Positions 18,275 to 25,025 of a stretch of DNA of 64,000 bases are shown piece after piece. The position numbers and the translations under genes were made by a program. Each line of letters starts with the position of its first letter. Position 1 is the stretch's first letter. Under the pieces are notes generated by a model. It was not told where the DNA came from. It did not search any database and worked only from the letters and a program-made list of their open reading frames with translations. Source of the stretch: CANNDT01 sp945876205 (GTDB lineage Bacteria; Acidobacteriota; Vicinamibacteria; Vicinamibacterales; UBA2999); the NCBI GenBank assembly GCA_947503365.1, contig CANNDT010000010.1:8077-72076 (forward strand), written 5' to 3'.

Positions 18275-18876
18275 AGCAGTCCCTTGGTGCTCGGCAGCAT
18301 CTTCGCGAGCCGTGCGTCCCTGGCGCACGCCACGCGGAGGGCGCGCGCAAACGCCTTGAACACCGCTTCAACGTGGTGGTGACTCGACCGTCCGTACAAC
18401 ACCTTGACGTGCAGGTTGGCGCGCGCGGCGGCGGCGAAGCCGTCGAAGAAGTCGTGAATCAGCTCGCTCTGCAGGTCACCCACGCGCTCGACCTTCAGCT
18501 TCAGATCGACGGTTGCGTGCGGCCGGCCGCTGAGATCGATCGCCGCGACGGCCAGCGTCTCGTCCATCGGCATCAGGAAGTAGCCGGCGCGGTTGATGCC
18601 TTTCCGATCGCCGAGCGCTTCGAGCGTGGCTGCGCCGAGGACGATGCCGACGTCTTCGACCGTGTGATGCTGATCGACATCCAGGTCTCCGGTGGCGCGG
18701 AGGGTGAGATCGAATCCACCGTGGCGCGTGAACAGCTCGAGCATGTGATCGAAGAACCGGATGCCGGTGCTCACCTTGTATTGGCCGGTGCCGTCGATGA
18801 CCAGCTTTCCGCGGATTTGTGTCTCCGTGGTCTGCCGGTTGAACGATGCCGCGCGAGCCCCGCTCCCCGCCTTCAT
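18271..18876 (-). CDS. hisB: HisB, imidazoleglycerol-phosphate dehydratase
   Basis: The 201-residue monofunctional dehydratase carries the manganese-binding histidine clusters FFDHMLELFTRHGG, VDQHHTVEDVGI and SSHHHVEAVFKAFARAL, and the MPMDETLAVAAIDLSGR segment. There is no fused histidinol-phosphatase domain, so histidinol-phosphatase must be encoded elsewhere. It overlaps hisC and hisH by four bases each. Confidence 0.97.
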   Translation of the reverse strand: MKAGSGARAASFNRQTTETQIRGKLVIDGTGQYKVSTGIRFFDHMLELFTRHGGFDLTLRATGDLDVDQHHTVEDVGIVLGAATLEALGDRKGINRAGYFLMPMDETLAVAAIDLSGRPHATVDLKLKVERVGDLQSELIHDFFDGFAAAARANLHVKVLYGRSSHHHVEAVFKAFARALRVACARDARLAKMLPSTKGLL

Positions 18877-19910
18877 GACCGCCCCGCCATGACCGATTCC
18901 AGCGCCTCAATCGCCGCATCGGTGTGCTCGAGCATCCCGGTCGTGATTCGGATGCAGCCGGGCGTGGTCGCGTCCTTCGACCGATCCCTGACGTGGACCT
19001 TGCGGGCCGCCAGCGCCTCGATGAACGGCGTCGTCTCGCCAACGCGGACCATGACGAAATTCGCGGCGCTTTCCCAGTACTCGAGTCCGAGCCGCCGGCA
19101 GGCAACGTAGAGCCGCTCGCGCGATTCAGCGACCTGCGCGGCGTAGCGGGGAAGGAAATCCTCGTCCTCGAGCGCTGCCAGCAGGGCCGTCAGCGCCACG
19201 CCGTTGATGTTGAAGGGCAGTGTGACCGCGCGAACGGGATCGAGCGCCTGCGGCTGGCCGATGACGATGCCTACGCGCATCCCGGCGAGGCCGTAGGCCT
19301 TCGAGAACGTTCGGCCGACCAGCACGTTGGGGAACCGGGCGAGCTCCGGCAGAAACGTCGTGCCGCCAAATTCGATGTACGCCTCGTCGATCAGCACGAC
19401 GGCGTGCGGCGCGGCCGTGCTGATGTGGATCAGATCCTCGATCGGGATCAACTGGCCGGTCGGATTGTTCGGCGTGTTCAGGAAGATCATCCGCGTCCGC
19501 GGCGTGATCGCCTGAAGCACGGCTTCGGTCTGGAACCGGTATCCAGGCTCGGGCCGCACTTTCACGGCCGTGGCGCCGACAGCCTCCGTCGCGTTCGGAT
19601 AGGGATCGAACGCCGGCAGCGGAATGATCGTTTCGGCGTCGTGCAGACGGCGCCGCGCGATGTGGCCGATCGCCGCCATCAGGATGCCTTCGTCGAGGCC
19701 ATTGGTGAGCAGCACCCACTCCGGGTCGACGTTGAAGTGCCGCGCGCACGCCGTGACCGCCTCGCGGTATTGCGGATACGTCGATACGTCGGACGGCTGC
19801 ACGCGGCGTATCGCCTCGAGCACGCGCGGCGAGCAGCCGCCGGTGTTCTCATTGAGGTGCAGGCGAAGGCCGTCGCCAGGACTCGGATATCCCTGAAGGC
19901 GTGTAGTCAT
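18873..19910 (-). CDS. hisC: HisC, histidinol-phosphate aminotransferase
   Basis: The fold-type I PLP enzyme converts imidazole acetol phosphate to histidinol phosphate. The ATG at 19910 is chosen because it overlaps the hisD stop (ATGA) and opens with MTTRLQGYPSPGDGLRLHLNEN; the frame is open for 85 more codons upstream but that lies inside hisD. In the 345-residue protein, NTPNNPTG (145-152), IDEAYIEF (174-181) and the PLP lysine Lys204 in GRTFSKAYGLAGMRVG are all present. Confidence 0.95.
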   Translation of the reverse strand: MTTRLQGYPSPGDGLRLHLNENTGGCSPRVLEAIRRVQPSDVSTYPQYREAVTACARHFNVDPEWVLLTNGLDEGILMAAIGHIARRRLHDAETIIPLPAFDPYPNATEAVGATAVKVRPEPGYRFQTEAVLQAITPRTRMIFLNTPNNPTGQLIPIEDLIHISTAAPHAVVLIDEAYIEFGGTTFLPELARFPNVLVGRTFSKAYGLAGMRVGIVIGQPQALDPVRAVTLPFNINGVALTALLAALEDEDFLPRYAAQVAESRERLYVACRRLGLEYWESAANFVMVRVGETTPFIEALAARKVHVRDRSKDATTPGCIRITTGMLEHTDAAIEALESVMAGRS

Positions 19911-21145
19911 CTCGTTCGTACCGCGATCGATGCCGCGTGTGCCTGAAGTCCTTCGGCGTGTGCCAGGTCGACGACGGCATCGGCGATGCCGCGCAGTCCG
20001 CGCTCGGTCAGGCGCTGCACCGTAATCTGCCGCACGAAGTCCGCCGCGGAGAGCCCGCCTCGCACGCGCGCGGCGCCCGCCGTCGGCAGCACGTGATTCG
20101 ATCCAATCGCATAGTCGCCCGCGACCTGGGCCGACCACGGCCCCACAAACACCGAGCCCGCGCACCTGACCATCGCCGCCAGCCGCTCGTCGTCCACGAC
20201 GAGGTGCTCGGGCGCCGCCGCGTTCGCCAGATCCATCGCCTCTTTCAGCGACGAGGTGACGATGATGCCGCCGTGGGCGCGGAGAGAGTCGCGCGCGGGG
20301 CCCGATTCGGGCATGCGGCGCTCGACCTCGCGCGCGACGCGCGTCGCCAGGGTGCGGCTCGGCGTGATCAGCACGCTTCGCGCATCCGGGTCGTGTTCAG
20401 CCTGGGCGATGAGGTCTGCCGCGATCCACGCGGCGGGGCCGCGGGCGGAGACAATGACGATCTCGGTCGGGCCGGCGTAAAAGTCGATCCCGCAATCGGC
20501 GGAGATCAGTGCTTTGGCCGCGGCGACGTAGCGATTGCCGGGGCCGACGATCTTGTCCACGCGCGGCACCGTGCGCGTGCCGTAGGCGAGCGCGGCGACC
20601 GCGTGCGCGCCGCCGACGCGAAACAGTCGCGACACGCCCGCCTCGAGGGCGGCGGCCATCACCACTGGCTCCGGACGCGGGCAGACCGCCACGATCTCGC
20701 GAACGCCCGCCGCGGCCGCGGGGATCGCGGTCATCAGCAGCGAAGAGGGAAGTGGATATCGGCCGCCGGGCACGTAGCAGCCGACGCGGTCGAGAGGCAC
20801 GATGCGCTGTTCGACGGTGACCCCGCTGGCCACGCGCGTGCGCCAGCCGCGCGGCACCTGGCGCTTCGCGACCGCGCGAATGTTCCGTGCGGCAACCCGA
20901 ATCGCGCGTCGAACCGGCGCCGGCACCGTCGCGGCGGCGGTGCGCATTTCTTCCGCCGAGATCTCGAGCGGACCGTCCTGGCCATCGAACTTGAGAGCGT
21001 AGCGCCGCAAGGCGGCATCGCCGCCCCGGCGCACGGCCGAGACGATCGCCGCGACCTTCCGTTCGGTGGCCGCGTCGCGCGTCCGCTCGGGCGCGAGCAG
21101 CGCTTCTATCGCCCGCCGATTGGTCGATTCAACGATCCTGAGCAT
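19907..21145 (-). CDS. hisD: HisD, histidinol dehydrogenase
   Basis: The 412-residue zinc enzyme oxidises histidinol to histidine in two NAD-dependent steps. Family segments are VGCYVPGGRYPLPSSLLM, GGAHAVAALAYGT, DKIVGPGNRYVAAAK, DFYAGPTEI, ADLIAQAEHDPDA (zinc ligands) and APEHLVV. It starts three bases after the hisG stop. The length is slightly under the usual 430. Confidence 0.97.
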   Translation of the reverse strand: MLRIVESTNRRAIEALLAPERTRDAATERKVAAIVSAVRRGGDAALRRYALKFDGQDGPLEISAEEMRTAAATVPAPVRRAIRVAARNIRAVAKRQVPRGWRTRVASGVTVEQRIVPLDRVGCYVPGGRYPLPSSLLMTAIPAAAAGVREIVAVCPRPEPVVMAAALEAGVSRLFRVGGAHAVAALAYGTRTVPRVDKIVGPGNRYVAAAKALISADCGIDFYAGPTEIVIVSARGPAAWIAADLIAQAEHDPDARSVLITPSRTLATRVAREVERRMPESGPARDSLRAHGGIIVTSSLKEAMDLANAAAPEHLVVDDERLAAMVRCAGSVFVGPWSAQVAGDYAIGSNHVLPTAGAARVRGGLSAADFVRQITVQRLTERGLRGIADAVVDLAHAEGLQAHAASIAVRTR

Positions 21146-21148
21146 TGG

Positions 21149-22036
21149 CTACACAACGATCTTGTTCAGCGGGTATTCGACGATGCCCTGTCCACCGGCC
21201 GCCTTCACCTTGGGAATCAGGTCGCGCACGGTGCGCTCCTCGATAATCGTGTTGACCGCGACCCAATCTTCATCGCTCAGTGAGGAGATCGTCGGCCGCT
21301 GCAGGGCGGGGAGCAGGTCGAGAATCTTCTTCAAGTCGGTGCGCCGCACGTTGAGCATGAGGCCGACGCGGCCGTGGGCCTCGATCGCCGCGCGCAGGAG
21401 CAGCGCCAGGTTCTCGATCTTCGTGCGCTTCCAGGAATCGGCGAGCGCCGCGTCGTTGGCGATCAGCTGGGTGTTCGACTCCATGACCGTGTCGAGGATG
21501 CGAAGGCGGTTGGCGCGCAGGCTCGACCCCGTCTCGGTCACCTCGACGATGCCATCGGCCAGCACCGGTGGCTTGACCTCGGTCGCGCCCCACGAGAACT
21601 CGACGTTGACGGGAACCTTCTTGGTTTCGAAGTACGCCTTGGTCACGCGCACGAGCTCCGTGGCAATGGTCGCGTCCTTGAAGTCGGCGGCGGTCTTGTA
21701 TCGCGAATCCTCCGGAGCGGCCAGCACCCACCGCACCTTGCCGAAGCTCTGTTTCGCGTAGATCAGGTCAGCGATGCTCGTGAGCTGGTGCTTCGAGCTG
21801 CCACCGAGCTTGTGCTCGGCGATCCAGTCCTGGCCCGTCAGTCCGGCATCGAGTACGCCGTCGCTGACGTAGCGCGCCATTTCCTGCGCCCGGATCAGCA
21901 TGCACTCGATCTCGTCATCGTCGATGGTCGGAAAGTAGGAGCGCGAGCTGACGTAGATGTTGAAACCGGCGCGCGCGAAGAGTTGCACCGTCGCGTCCTG
22001 GAGCGAACCCTTGGGGATGCCGAGCTTGAGCTTCAT
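21149..22036 (-). CDS. hisG: HisG, ATP phosphoribosyltransferase, long form
   Basis: The 295-residue HisG of the long, HisZ-independent type catalyses the first committed step (ATP plus PRPP). It opens KLKLGIPKGSLQDATVQLFARAG, has the PRPP-binding VEVTETGSSLRANRLRIL loop, and a C-terminal ACT-like regulatory domain (about 215-295), usually the site of histidine feedback inhibition. It overlaps hisI by four bases. Confidence 0.96.
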   Translation of the reverse strand: MKLKLGIPKGSLQDATVQLFARAGFNIYVSSRSYFPTIDDDEIECMLIRAQEMARYVSDGVLDAGLTGQDWIAEHKLGGSSKHQLTSIADLIYAKQSFGKVRWVLAAPEDSRYKTAADFKDATIATELVRVTKAYFETKKVPVNVEFSWGATEVKPPVLADGIVEVTETGSSLRANRLRILDTVMESNTQLIANDAALADSWKRTKIENLALLLRAAIEAHGRVGLMLNVRRTDLKKILDLLPALQRPTISSLSDEDWVAVNTIIEERTVRDLIPKVKAAGGQGIVEYPLNKIVV

Positions 22037-22359
22037 GGAATGGTCACGCCTTCCGGGCGCTGATAAAAGCAGGTCCGCTCGCCCGTGTGGCAGACATTGC
22101 CATCACCGAGGCGCTCGGCCTTGACGAGCAGCGTGTCCTCGTCGCAGTCGATGAGCACGTCACGCACCGCGAGCCGGTTGCCCGACGTCTCACCCTTGGT
22201 CCAGAGCTTGTTGCGGGTGCGGCTGAAGAAGGTCACGTAGCCGGTGCTGCGCGTGATTTCCCACGCCTCGGGGTTCATGAAGCCCACCATCAGCACTTCG
22301 CCGCTGACGTGGTCCTGCACGACCGCCGGAATCAAGCCATCAAGTTTTGCAAAATCCAT
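22033..22359 (-). CDS. hisI: HisI, phosphoribosyl-AMP cyclohydrolase
   Basis: The ATG at 22359 is chosen because the sequence just upstream is the attenuator terminator, and MDFAKLDGLIPAVVQDHVSG is the normal N terminus. The 108-residue zinc enzyme opens the purine ring of PR-AMP. LIDCDEDTLLVKAE, GNVCHTGERTCFYQ supply the zinc cysteines and magnesium aspartates. There is no fused HisE domain and no separate hisE in the operon. It is the first structural gene, 44 bases after the U-tract of the leader terminator. Confidence 0.95.
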   Translation of the reverse strand: MDFAKLDGLIPAVVQDHVSGEVLMVGFMNPEAWEITRSTGYVTFFSRTRNKLWTKGETSGNRLAVRDVLIDCDEDTLLVKAERLGDGNVCHTGERTCFYQRPEGVTIP

Positions 22360-22403
22360 TTCAGTACTCGCCGTGGGGGCCGGCGGCTGCCGGCCCGTAC
22401 AAC

Positions 22404-22431
22404 AAAAAACCCCGCCACTCTTCCGGCGGGG
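22404..22431 (-). terminator. his operon attenuator: intrinsic terminator before hisI
   Basis: On the minus strand a perfect 7-bp GC stem, CCCCGCC (22431-22425) with GGCGGGG (22416-22410), encloses an eight-base loop and is followed by TTTTTT (22409-22404). It sits between the leader peptide and the first his gene, where it would abort transcription when the leader is fully translated. Confidence 0.88.
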
Positions 22432-22464
22432 CCGCATGCGTATCGGGGTGTCTGGTCTCTGGTC

Positions 22465-22548
22465 CTAGTCCCTGAGCGCGCGCAGGCCTGCCGGGCGGCT
22501 GTGGCCGCCGTGGTGATGGCGATGCGCGTGATGAAGGACCCTGACCAT
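22465..22548 (-). CDS. hisL: histidine-rich leader peptide of the his operon
   Basis: The minus-strand ATG at 22548 opens a 27-codon frame that begins MVRVLHHAHRHHHGGH and ends with TAG at 22467-22465. Seven histidines fall in eleven codons (6, 7, 9, 11, 12, 13 and 16). It stops 33 bases before a strong terminator and about 105 bases before hisI. This is the arrangement of a ribosome-mediated attenuator: scarce His-tRNA stalls the ribosome on the His codons. A GGCGGC/GCCGCC hairpin (22509-22494) lies within it, and GGCAGGCC (22492-22485) could pair with the terminator 5' arm as antiterminator. The ribosome-binding site is weak (TAGG). Confidence 0.85.
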   Translation of the reverse strand: MVRVLHHAHRHHHGGHSRPAGLRALRD

Positions 22549-22558
22549 TGAGCCTACA

Positions 22559-22582
22559 AGGCTACCTGAAACTTTGGGACTT
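22559..22582 (-). promoter_or_regulatory. candidate weak promoter for the his leader
   Basis: TTGCGA and TAGCCT (22564-22559) are separated by 18 bases on the minus strand, ten bases before the leader ATG. Both boxes are poor matches to consensus, so this is tentative. Confidence 0.3.
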
Positions 22583-22651
22583 TCGCAAGGGTAGGTTGCC
22601 GGGTGGCGTCGCGTTCTTGACAGACGCTCCGTGCTGCGTCAACCTCATCCC

Positions 22652-23146
22652 ATGAAATCGACGTTTCACTACGCCATCATTCTTTTCAGCGCGCTGGCGC
22701 TCGGAGCGTGCCGCCAGGCGGACGGTCCGATGCCGACGGCGGACGCGAATACCCAGGGCGAGCTCGAGGACGTCCGGCACGATCTGCAGAACGTCGCGAA
22801 ACGCGACCCCATGGCGGAGCAGGATCTTGCCGACGATATTGGCAAGTACTCCCGCCGACGCACCGCCATCCCCGCGGTCAACGAGCTGACCCGCCGCACC
22901 GCCACCGTGCTCGCCGGCAAGACCGTGAACGAGCAGGCGGGCAACCGCCTGGCGCACAGTCTCTGGACGACGGTCTATGCGCGTGAGTTGAGCGAACGGC
23001 AGATTGAGGCGCTGCAAAACGACGTGCAGTCGATCCTGGTGTCGATTGGAGTCGCGGAACCGCAGGCGCAACAGGTCGCGGCGCAGGTGGGCGAAGTGCA
23101 GAGAGCGGTGGGCGATCGTCCTCGGCGCTGGTACGAATTCTTCTGA
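22652..23146 (+). CDS. small secreted lipoprotein, function unknown
   Basis: Starting at ATG 22652 the protein has a lipoprotein signal (MKSTFHYAIILFSALALGAC) with the lipobox Leu-Gly-Ala-Cys at 17-20. The mature 144 residues are mainly helical, polar and without a domain I recognise (ELEDVRHDLQNVAKRD, ERQIEALQNDVQSILVSIGV). Probably attached to a membrane facing the periplasm. It is convergent with metK and divergent from the his operon. Confidence 0.75.
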   Translation: MKSTFHYAIILFSALALGACRQADGPMPTADANTQGELEDVRHDLQNVAKRDPMAEQDLADDIGKYSRRRTAIPAVNELTRRTATVLAGKTVNEQAGNRLAHSLWTTVYARELSERQIEALQNDVQSILVSIGVAEPQAQQVAAQVGEVQRAVGDRPRRWYEFF

Positions 23147-23172
23147 AGCCGGCCCGACGGCCGGCCTCAGAA
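23141..23172. terminator. bidirectional hairpin between the lipoprotein gene and metK
   Basis: TTCTGA plus GCCGGCC (23141-23154) pairs with GGCCGGC plus TCAGAA (23159-23172) around a CGAC loop, with one mismatch. It includes the lipoprotein stop codon. There is no T tract, so it may act as a weak or Rho-assisted terminator for the two convergent genes. Confidence 0.5.
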
Positions 23173-23180
23173 GGTCACGC

Positions 23181-24317
23181 TTACTTGCCGACCGCCGCGG
23201 CCTTTTCGACAGCTTCCCACGGCAGTCCGGGCCGGCCGAAGTGACCGTAGTTGGTCGTGCTGCGGTAAATCGGGCGGAGCAGGTCGAGGTAATCGATGAT
23301 CGCGCGCGGGCGGAAGTCGAAGGCGTTCATCACGAATTCCGCGGCGGCTCGCTCGTCGCCGGTGCCGAACGTATCGACCTTCACCGAGACCGGCTTGGCC
23401 ATGCCGATCGCGTATCCGACCTGGATTTCAGCTCTCTTCGCCAGCCCTGACGCCACCACCTGCTTGGCCACGTAGCGGCAGTAGTAGGCGCTGCTGCGAT
23501 CCACCTTCGACGGATCCTTGCCGCTGAATGCGCCGCCGCCGTGCCGGCCGGCGCCGCCGTAGCTGTCGACGATGATCTTGCGGCCGGTGACGCCGGCGTC
23601 GGCGGACGGGCCGCCGTGGGTGAAGCTGCCGGTCGGATTGACGAACAGCGTCACGTCCTTCCTCCACCACGAGCCGAGCGTGCGCGGCCCGAGCTCCTCA
23701 CGGACGTATTCGGTGATCTGCTTCTGATCCGCTGCCGGCGAGTGCTGCGTCGAGACGACGACCGCGGTGACTTCCTTCGGTTCGTTGCCCTCGTAGAGCA
23801 CGGAGATCTGCGACTTGTTGTCGGGGCGCAGCCAGTTGACCTTGTTGCCCTTGCGGTCGTCGGTGAGTCCCTTGGTGAGCTTGTGGGCGAGGAGGATCGG
23901 CAGCGGCATGAGCTCCGGTGATTCGCTGGTGGCGTAGCCGAACATGATGCCCTGGTCGCCGGCGCCCTGATCGCCGCTCTGGCTGGTCGCCTCGGTGACG
24001 CCCTGCGAGATCTCGTTCGACTGCCTCGTGATCAGCGAGATGACCCTCAGCGTCGTGTCGCAGAACGGCTCGCTCGGATCGGTGTAGCCGATCTCCTTGA
24101 CCGCCTGGCGGACGACCTTCTCGTAATCGAACGTCGCGTTGGTCGTGATCTCGCCGGCGATCACCACCGTGTCGCTCTTGCACAAGGTCTCGCATGCCAC
24201 GCGGCTCTGCGGGTCCTGCTCGAAACAGGCGTCGAGGATCGAATCAGAGATGTAATCGCAGACCTTGTCGGGATGTCCCTCGGACACTGATTCTGAGCTG
24301 AAGATATAGCGCGACAT
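23181..24317 (-). CDS. metK: S-adenosylmethionine synthetase
   Basis: The 378-residue enzyme makes SAM from methionine and ATP. The N-terminal FSSESVSEGHPDKVCDYISD has the ATP/methionine motif His15-Asp17-Lys18. GAGDQGIMFGYAT and the P-loop-like GGGAFSGKDPSKVDRSSAYY are invariant family segments. The start is fixed by AGGAGC six bases upstream (24326-24321). Its 5' leader of about 146 bases contains a pseudoknot, an antiterminator and a terminator, which suggests feedback by SAM. No methionine-synthesis gene lies beside it. Confidence 0.97.
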   Translation of the reverse strand: MSRYIFSSESVSEGHPDKVCDYISDSILDACFEQDPQSRVACETLCKSDTVVIAGEITTNATFDYEKVVRQAVKEIGYTDPSEPFCDTTLRVISLITRQSNEISQGVTEATSQSGDQGAGDQGIMFGYATSESPELMPLPILLAHKLTKGLTDDRKGNKVNWLRPDNKSQISVLYEGNEPKEVTAVVVSTQHSPAADQKQITEYVREELGPRTLGSWWRKDVTLFVNPTGSFTHGGPSADAGVTGRKIIVDSYGGAGRHGGGAFSGKDPSKVDRSSAYYCRYVAKQVVASGLAKRAEIQVGYAIGMAKPVSVKVDTFGTGDERAAAEFVMNAFDFRPRAIIDYLDLLRPIYRSTTNYGHFGRPGLPWEAVEKAAAVGK

Positions 24318-24326
24318 GGTGCTCCT

Positions 24327-24361
24327 AAAAAGAAAAAGGGCCGGCGAATTCGTCGCGGCCC
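24327..24361 (-). terminator. intrinsic terminator in the metK leader
   Basis: On the minus strand GGGCCG (24361-24356) pairs with CGGCCC (24343-24338), with CGA/TCG extending the stem past one bulge, followed by TTTTTCTTTTT (24337-24327). The T-run ends at the metK ribosome-binding site, so termination here would prevent metK expression. Confidence 0.85.
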
Positions 24362-24374
24362 CAGGCTTCGCGAC
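24352..24374 (-). promoter_or_regulatory. antiterminator helix of the metK leader
   Basis: GTCGCG (24374-24369) is fully complementary to CGCGAC (24357-24352), and GCC (24366-24364) to GGC (24360-24358). This helix uses the 3' strand of the P2 pseudoknot and the 5' arm of the terminator, so it excludes both. Confidence 0.75.
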
Positions 24375-24454
24375 TTAGATAGTATGGGTTGCCGGTACGC
24401 AGCCTTCTGCGAAAAACCAGCGACGCGGCCCATCAAGTCGGTGAAATCGCCGCG
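24371..24454 (-). promoter_or_regulatory. SAM-II-like pseudoknot riboswitch aptamer upstream of metK
   Basis: P1 is CGCGGC (24454-24449) with GCCGCG (24429-24424). The 5' strand is followed at once by GAUUU, then C-ACCG-A-CUUG, the order seen in SAM-II aptamers. P2 is a pseudoknot, CGACUU (24440-24435) with AAGUCG (24376-24371). The loop between P1 and P2 holds an extra hairpin (GCUGGU/ACCGGC, with inner CGCAG/CUGCG). The GCUAAA that normally follows P2 in SAM-II is not evident, so this may be a divergent or new SAM-binding class. Ligand binding is inferred from gene context and architecture. Confidence 0.72.
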
Positions 24455-24469
24455 CGCCCTGAACACGAC

Positions 24470-24499
24470 AGTATAGAACCCGAACGGTGGGCCTGACAA
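24470..24499 (-). promoter_or_regulatory. metK promoter
   Basis: TTGTCA (24499-24494) and TATACT (24475-24470) are separated by 18 bases, close to the housekeeping consensus. Transcription would begin near 24463, giving a leader of about 146 bases. The -35 lies in the loop of a 9-bp palindrome. Confidence 0.8.
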
Positions 24500-24507
24500 G
24501 GCCCACC
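24486..24507. promoter_or_regulatory. 9-bp palindrome over the metK -35
   Basis: GGTGGGCCT (24486-24494) is the exact reverse complement of AGGCCCACC (24499-24507), with a GACA loop. It lies between two divergent genes and covers the metK -35. It could be a repressor operator or a terminator for incoming transcripts. Confidence 0.5.
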
Positions 24508-24527
24508 CCAGGTGACGGAAATCACTG

Positions 24528-24977
24528 ATGGTTTGCCTTGTTCATCACGGCCACGCGATCGGGCCCGAGGTTGATTCGATGCGTCCGCTATCGGACCGCG
24601 GACGCGCCGACGTCGCGCGACTCGCCGAGGACGCACGCGCGCGGGGGGTCATGCCGGACGTCATCTGGCACAGCAGCAAGCTCCGGGCGCGGCAGACGGC
24701 CGAGGCGTTCTGGCGGGCCTGCAATCCATTCGCGACCTTTGGCGCCACGCGCGGCCTGCTGCCCGAGGACCCGCCATCCTGGATGCGCGACCAGCTCGCC
24801 GGCGACCAGCGATCGATCCTTGTCGTCGGCCACATGCCGCACCTGCCCGCGCTGCTGCGCCTGCTCTGTGGGGACGCCGCCGACCCTCCGGCGTTCGACT
24901 TTCCGCTGCACGGGTGCGTCGCACTGGAACCGGACGGAGTATTGGTGTGGAAGGAACTCTGGAGAATAAAACCGTAA
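24528..24977 (+). CDS. SixA-like phosphohistidine phosphatase
   Basis: The 149-residue histidine phosphatase-superfamily protein is the size of SixA, which removes phosphate from phosphohistidine. The catalytic RHG triplet is changed to His6-His7-Gly8 (VCLVHHGHA), so the nucleophile His7 is kept but the preceding arginine is lost. WHSSKLRARQTAEAFW and VVGHMPHLPALLRLL supply the second arginine and second histidine. It is divergent from metK. Confidence 0.85.
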   Translation: MVCLVHHGHAIGPEVDSMRPLSDRGRADVARLAEDARARGVMPDVIWHSSKLRARQTAEAFWRACNPFATFGATRGLLPEDPPSWMRDQLAGDQRSILVVGHMPHLPALLRLLCGDAADPPAFDFPLHGCVALEPDGVLVWKELWRIKP

Positions 24978-24978
24978 A

Positions 24979-25018
24979 GGTGCGACGGTGCGACGGTGCA
25001 CCATCGTACCGTCGCACC
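24979..25018. repeat. GGTGCGAC tandem repeat forming a long hairpin
   Basis: GGTGCGACGGT (24979-24989) is the exact reverse complement of ACCGTCGCACC (25008-25018), with an inner GGTGCACC palindrome. The left arm is tandem GGTGCGAC octamers. It lies between two convergent genes, directly after a stop codon, and may act as a terminator. Confidence 0.65.
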
Positions 25019-25025
25019 GTTGGTG

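Noticed and set aside
22087..22551. Long plus-strand open frame opposite hisI and the leader peptide.
   Set aside because: It runs antisense to a certain gene and to the attenuator, with no recognisable protein pattern; it is a by-product of high GC.
24327..24463. SAM-I or SAH riboswitch upstream of metK.
   Set aside because: A CGGCAACC string recalls SAM-I, but the four-way junction and kink-turn are absent; the pseudoknot pattern fits SAM-II far better.
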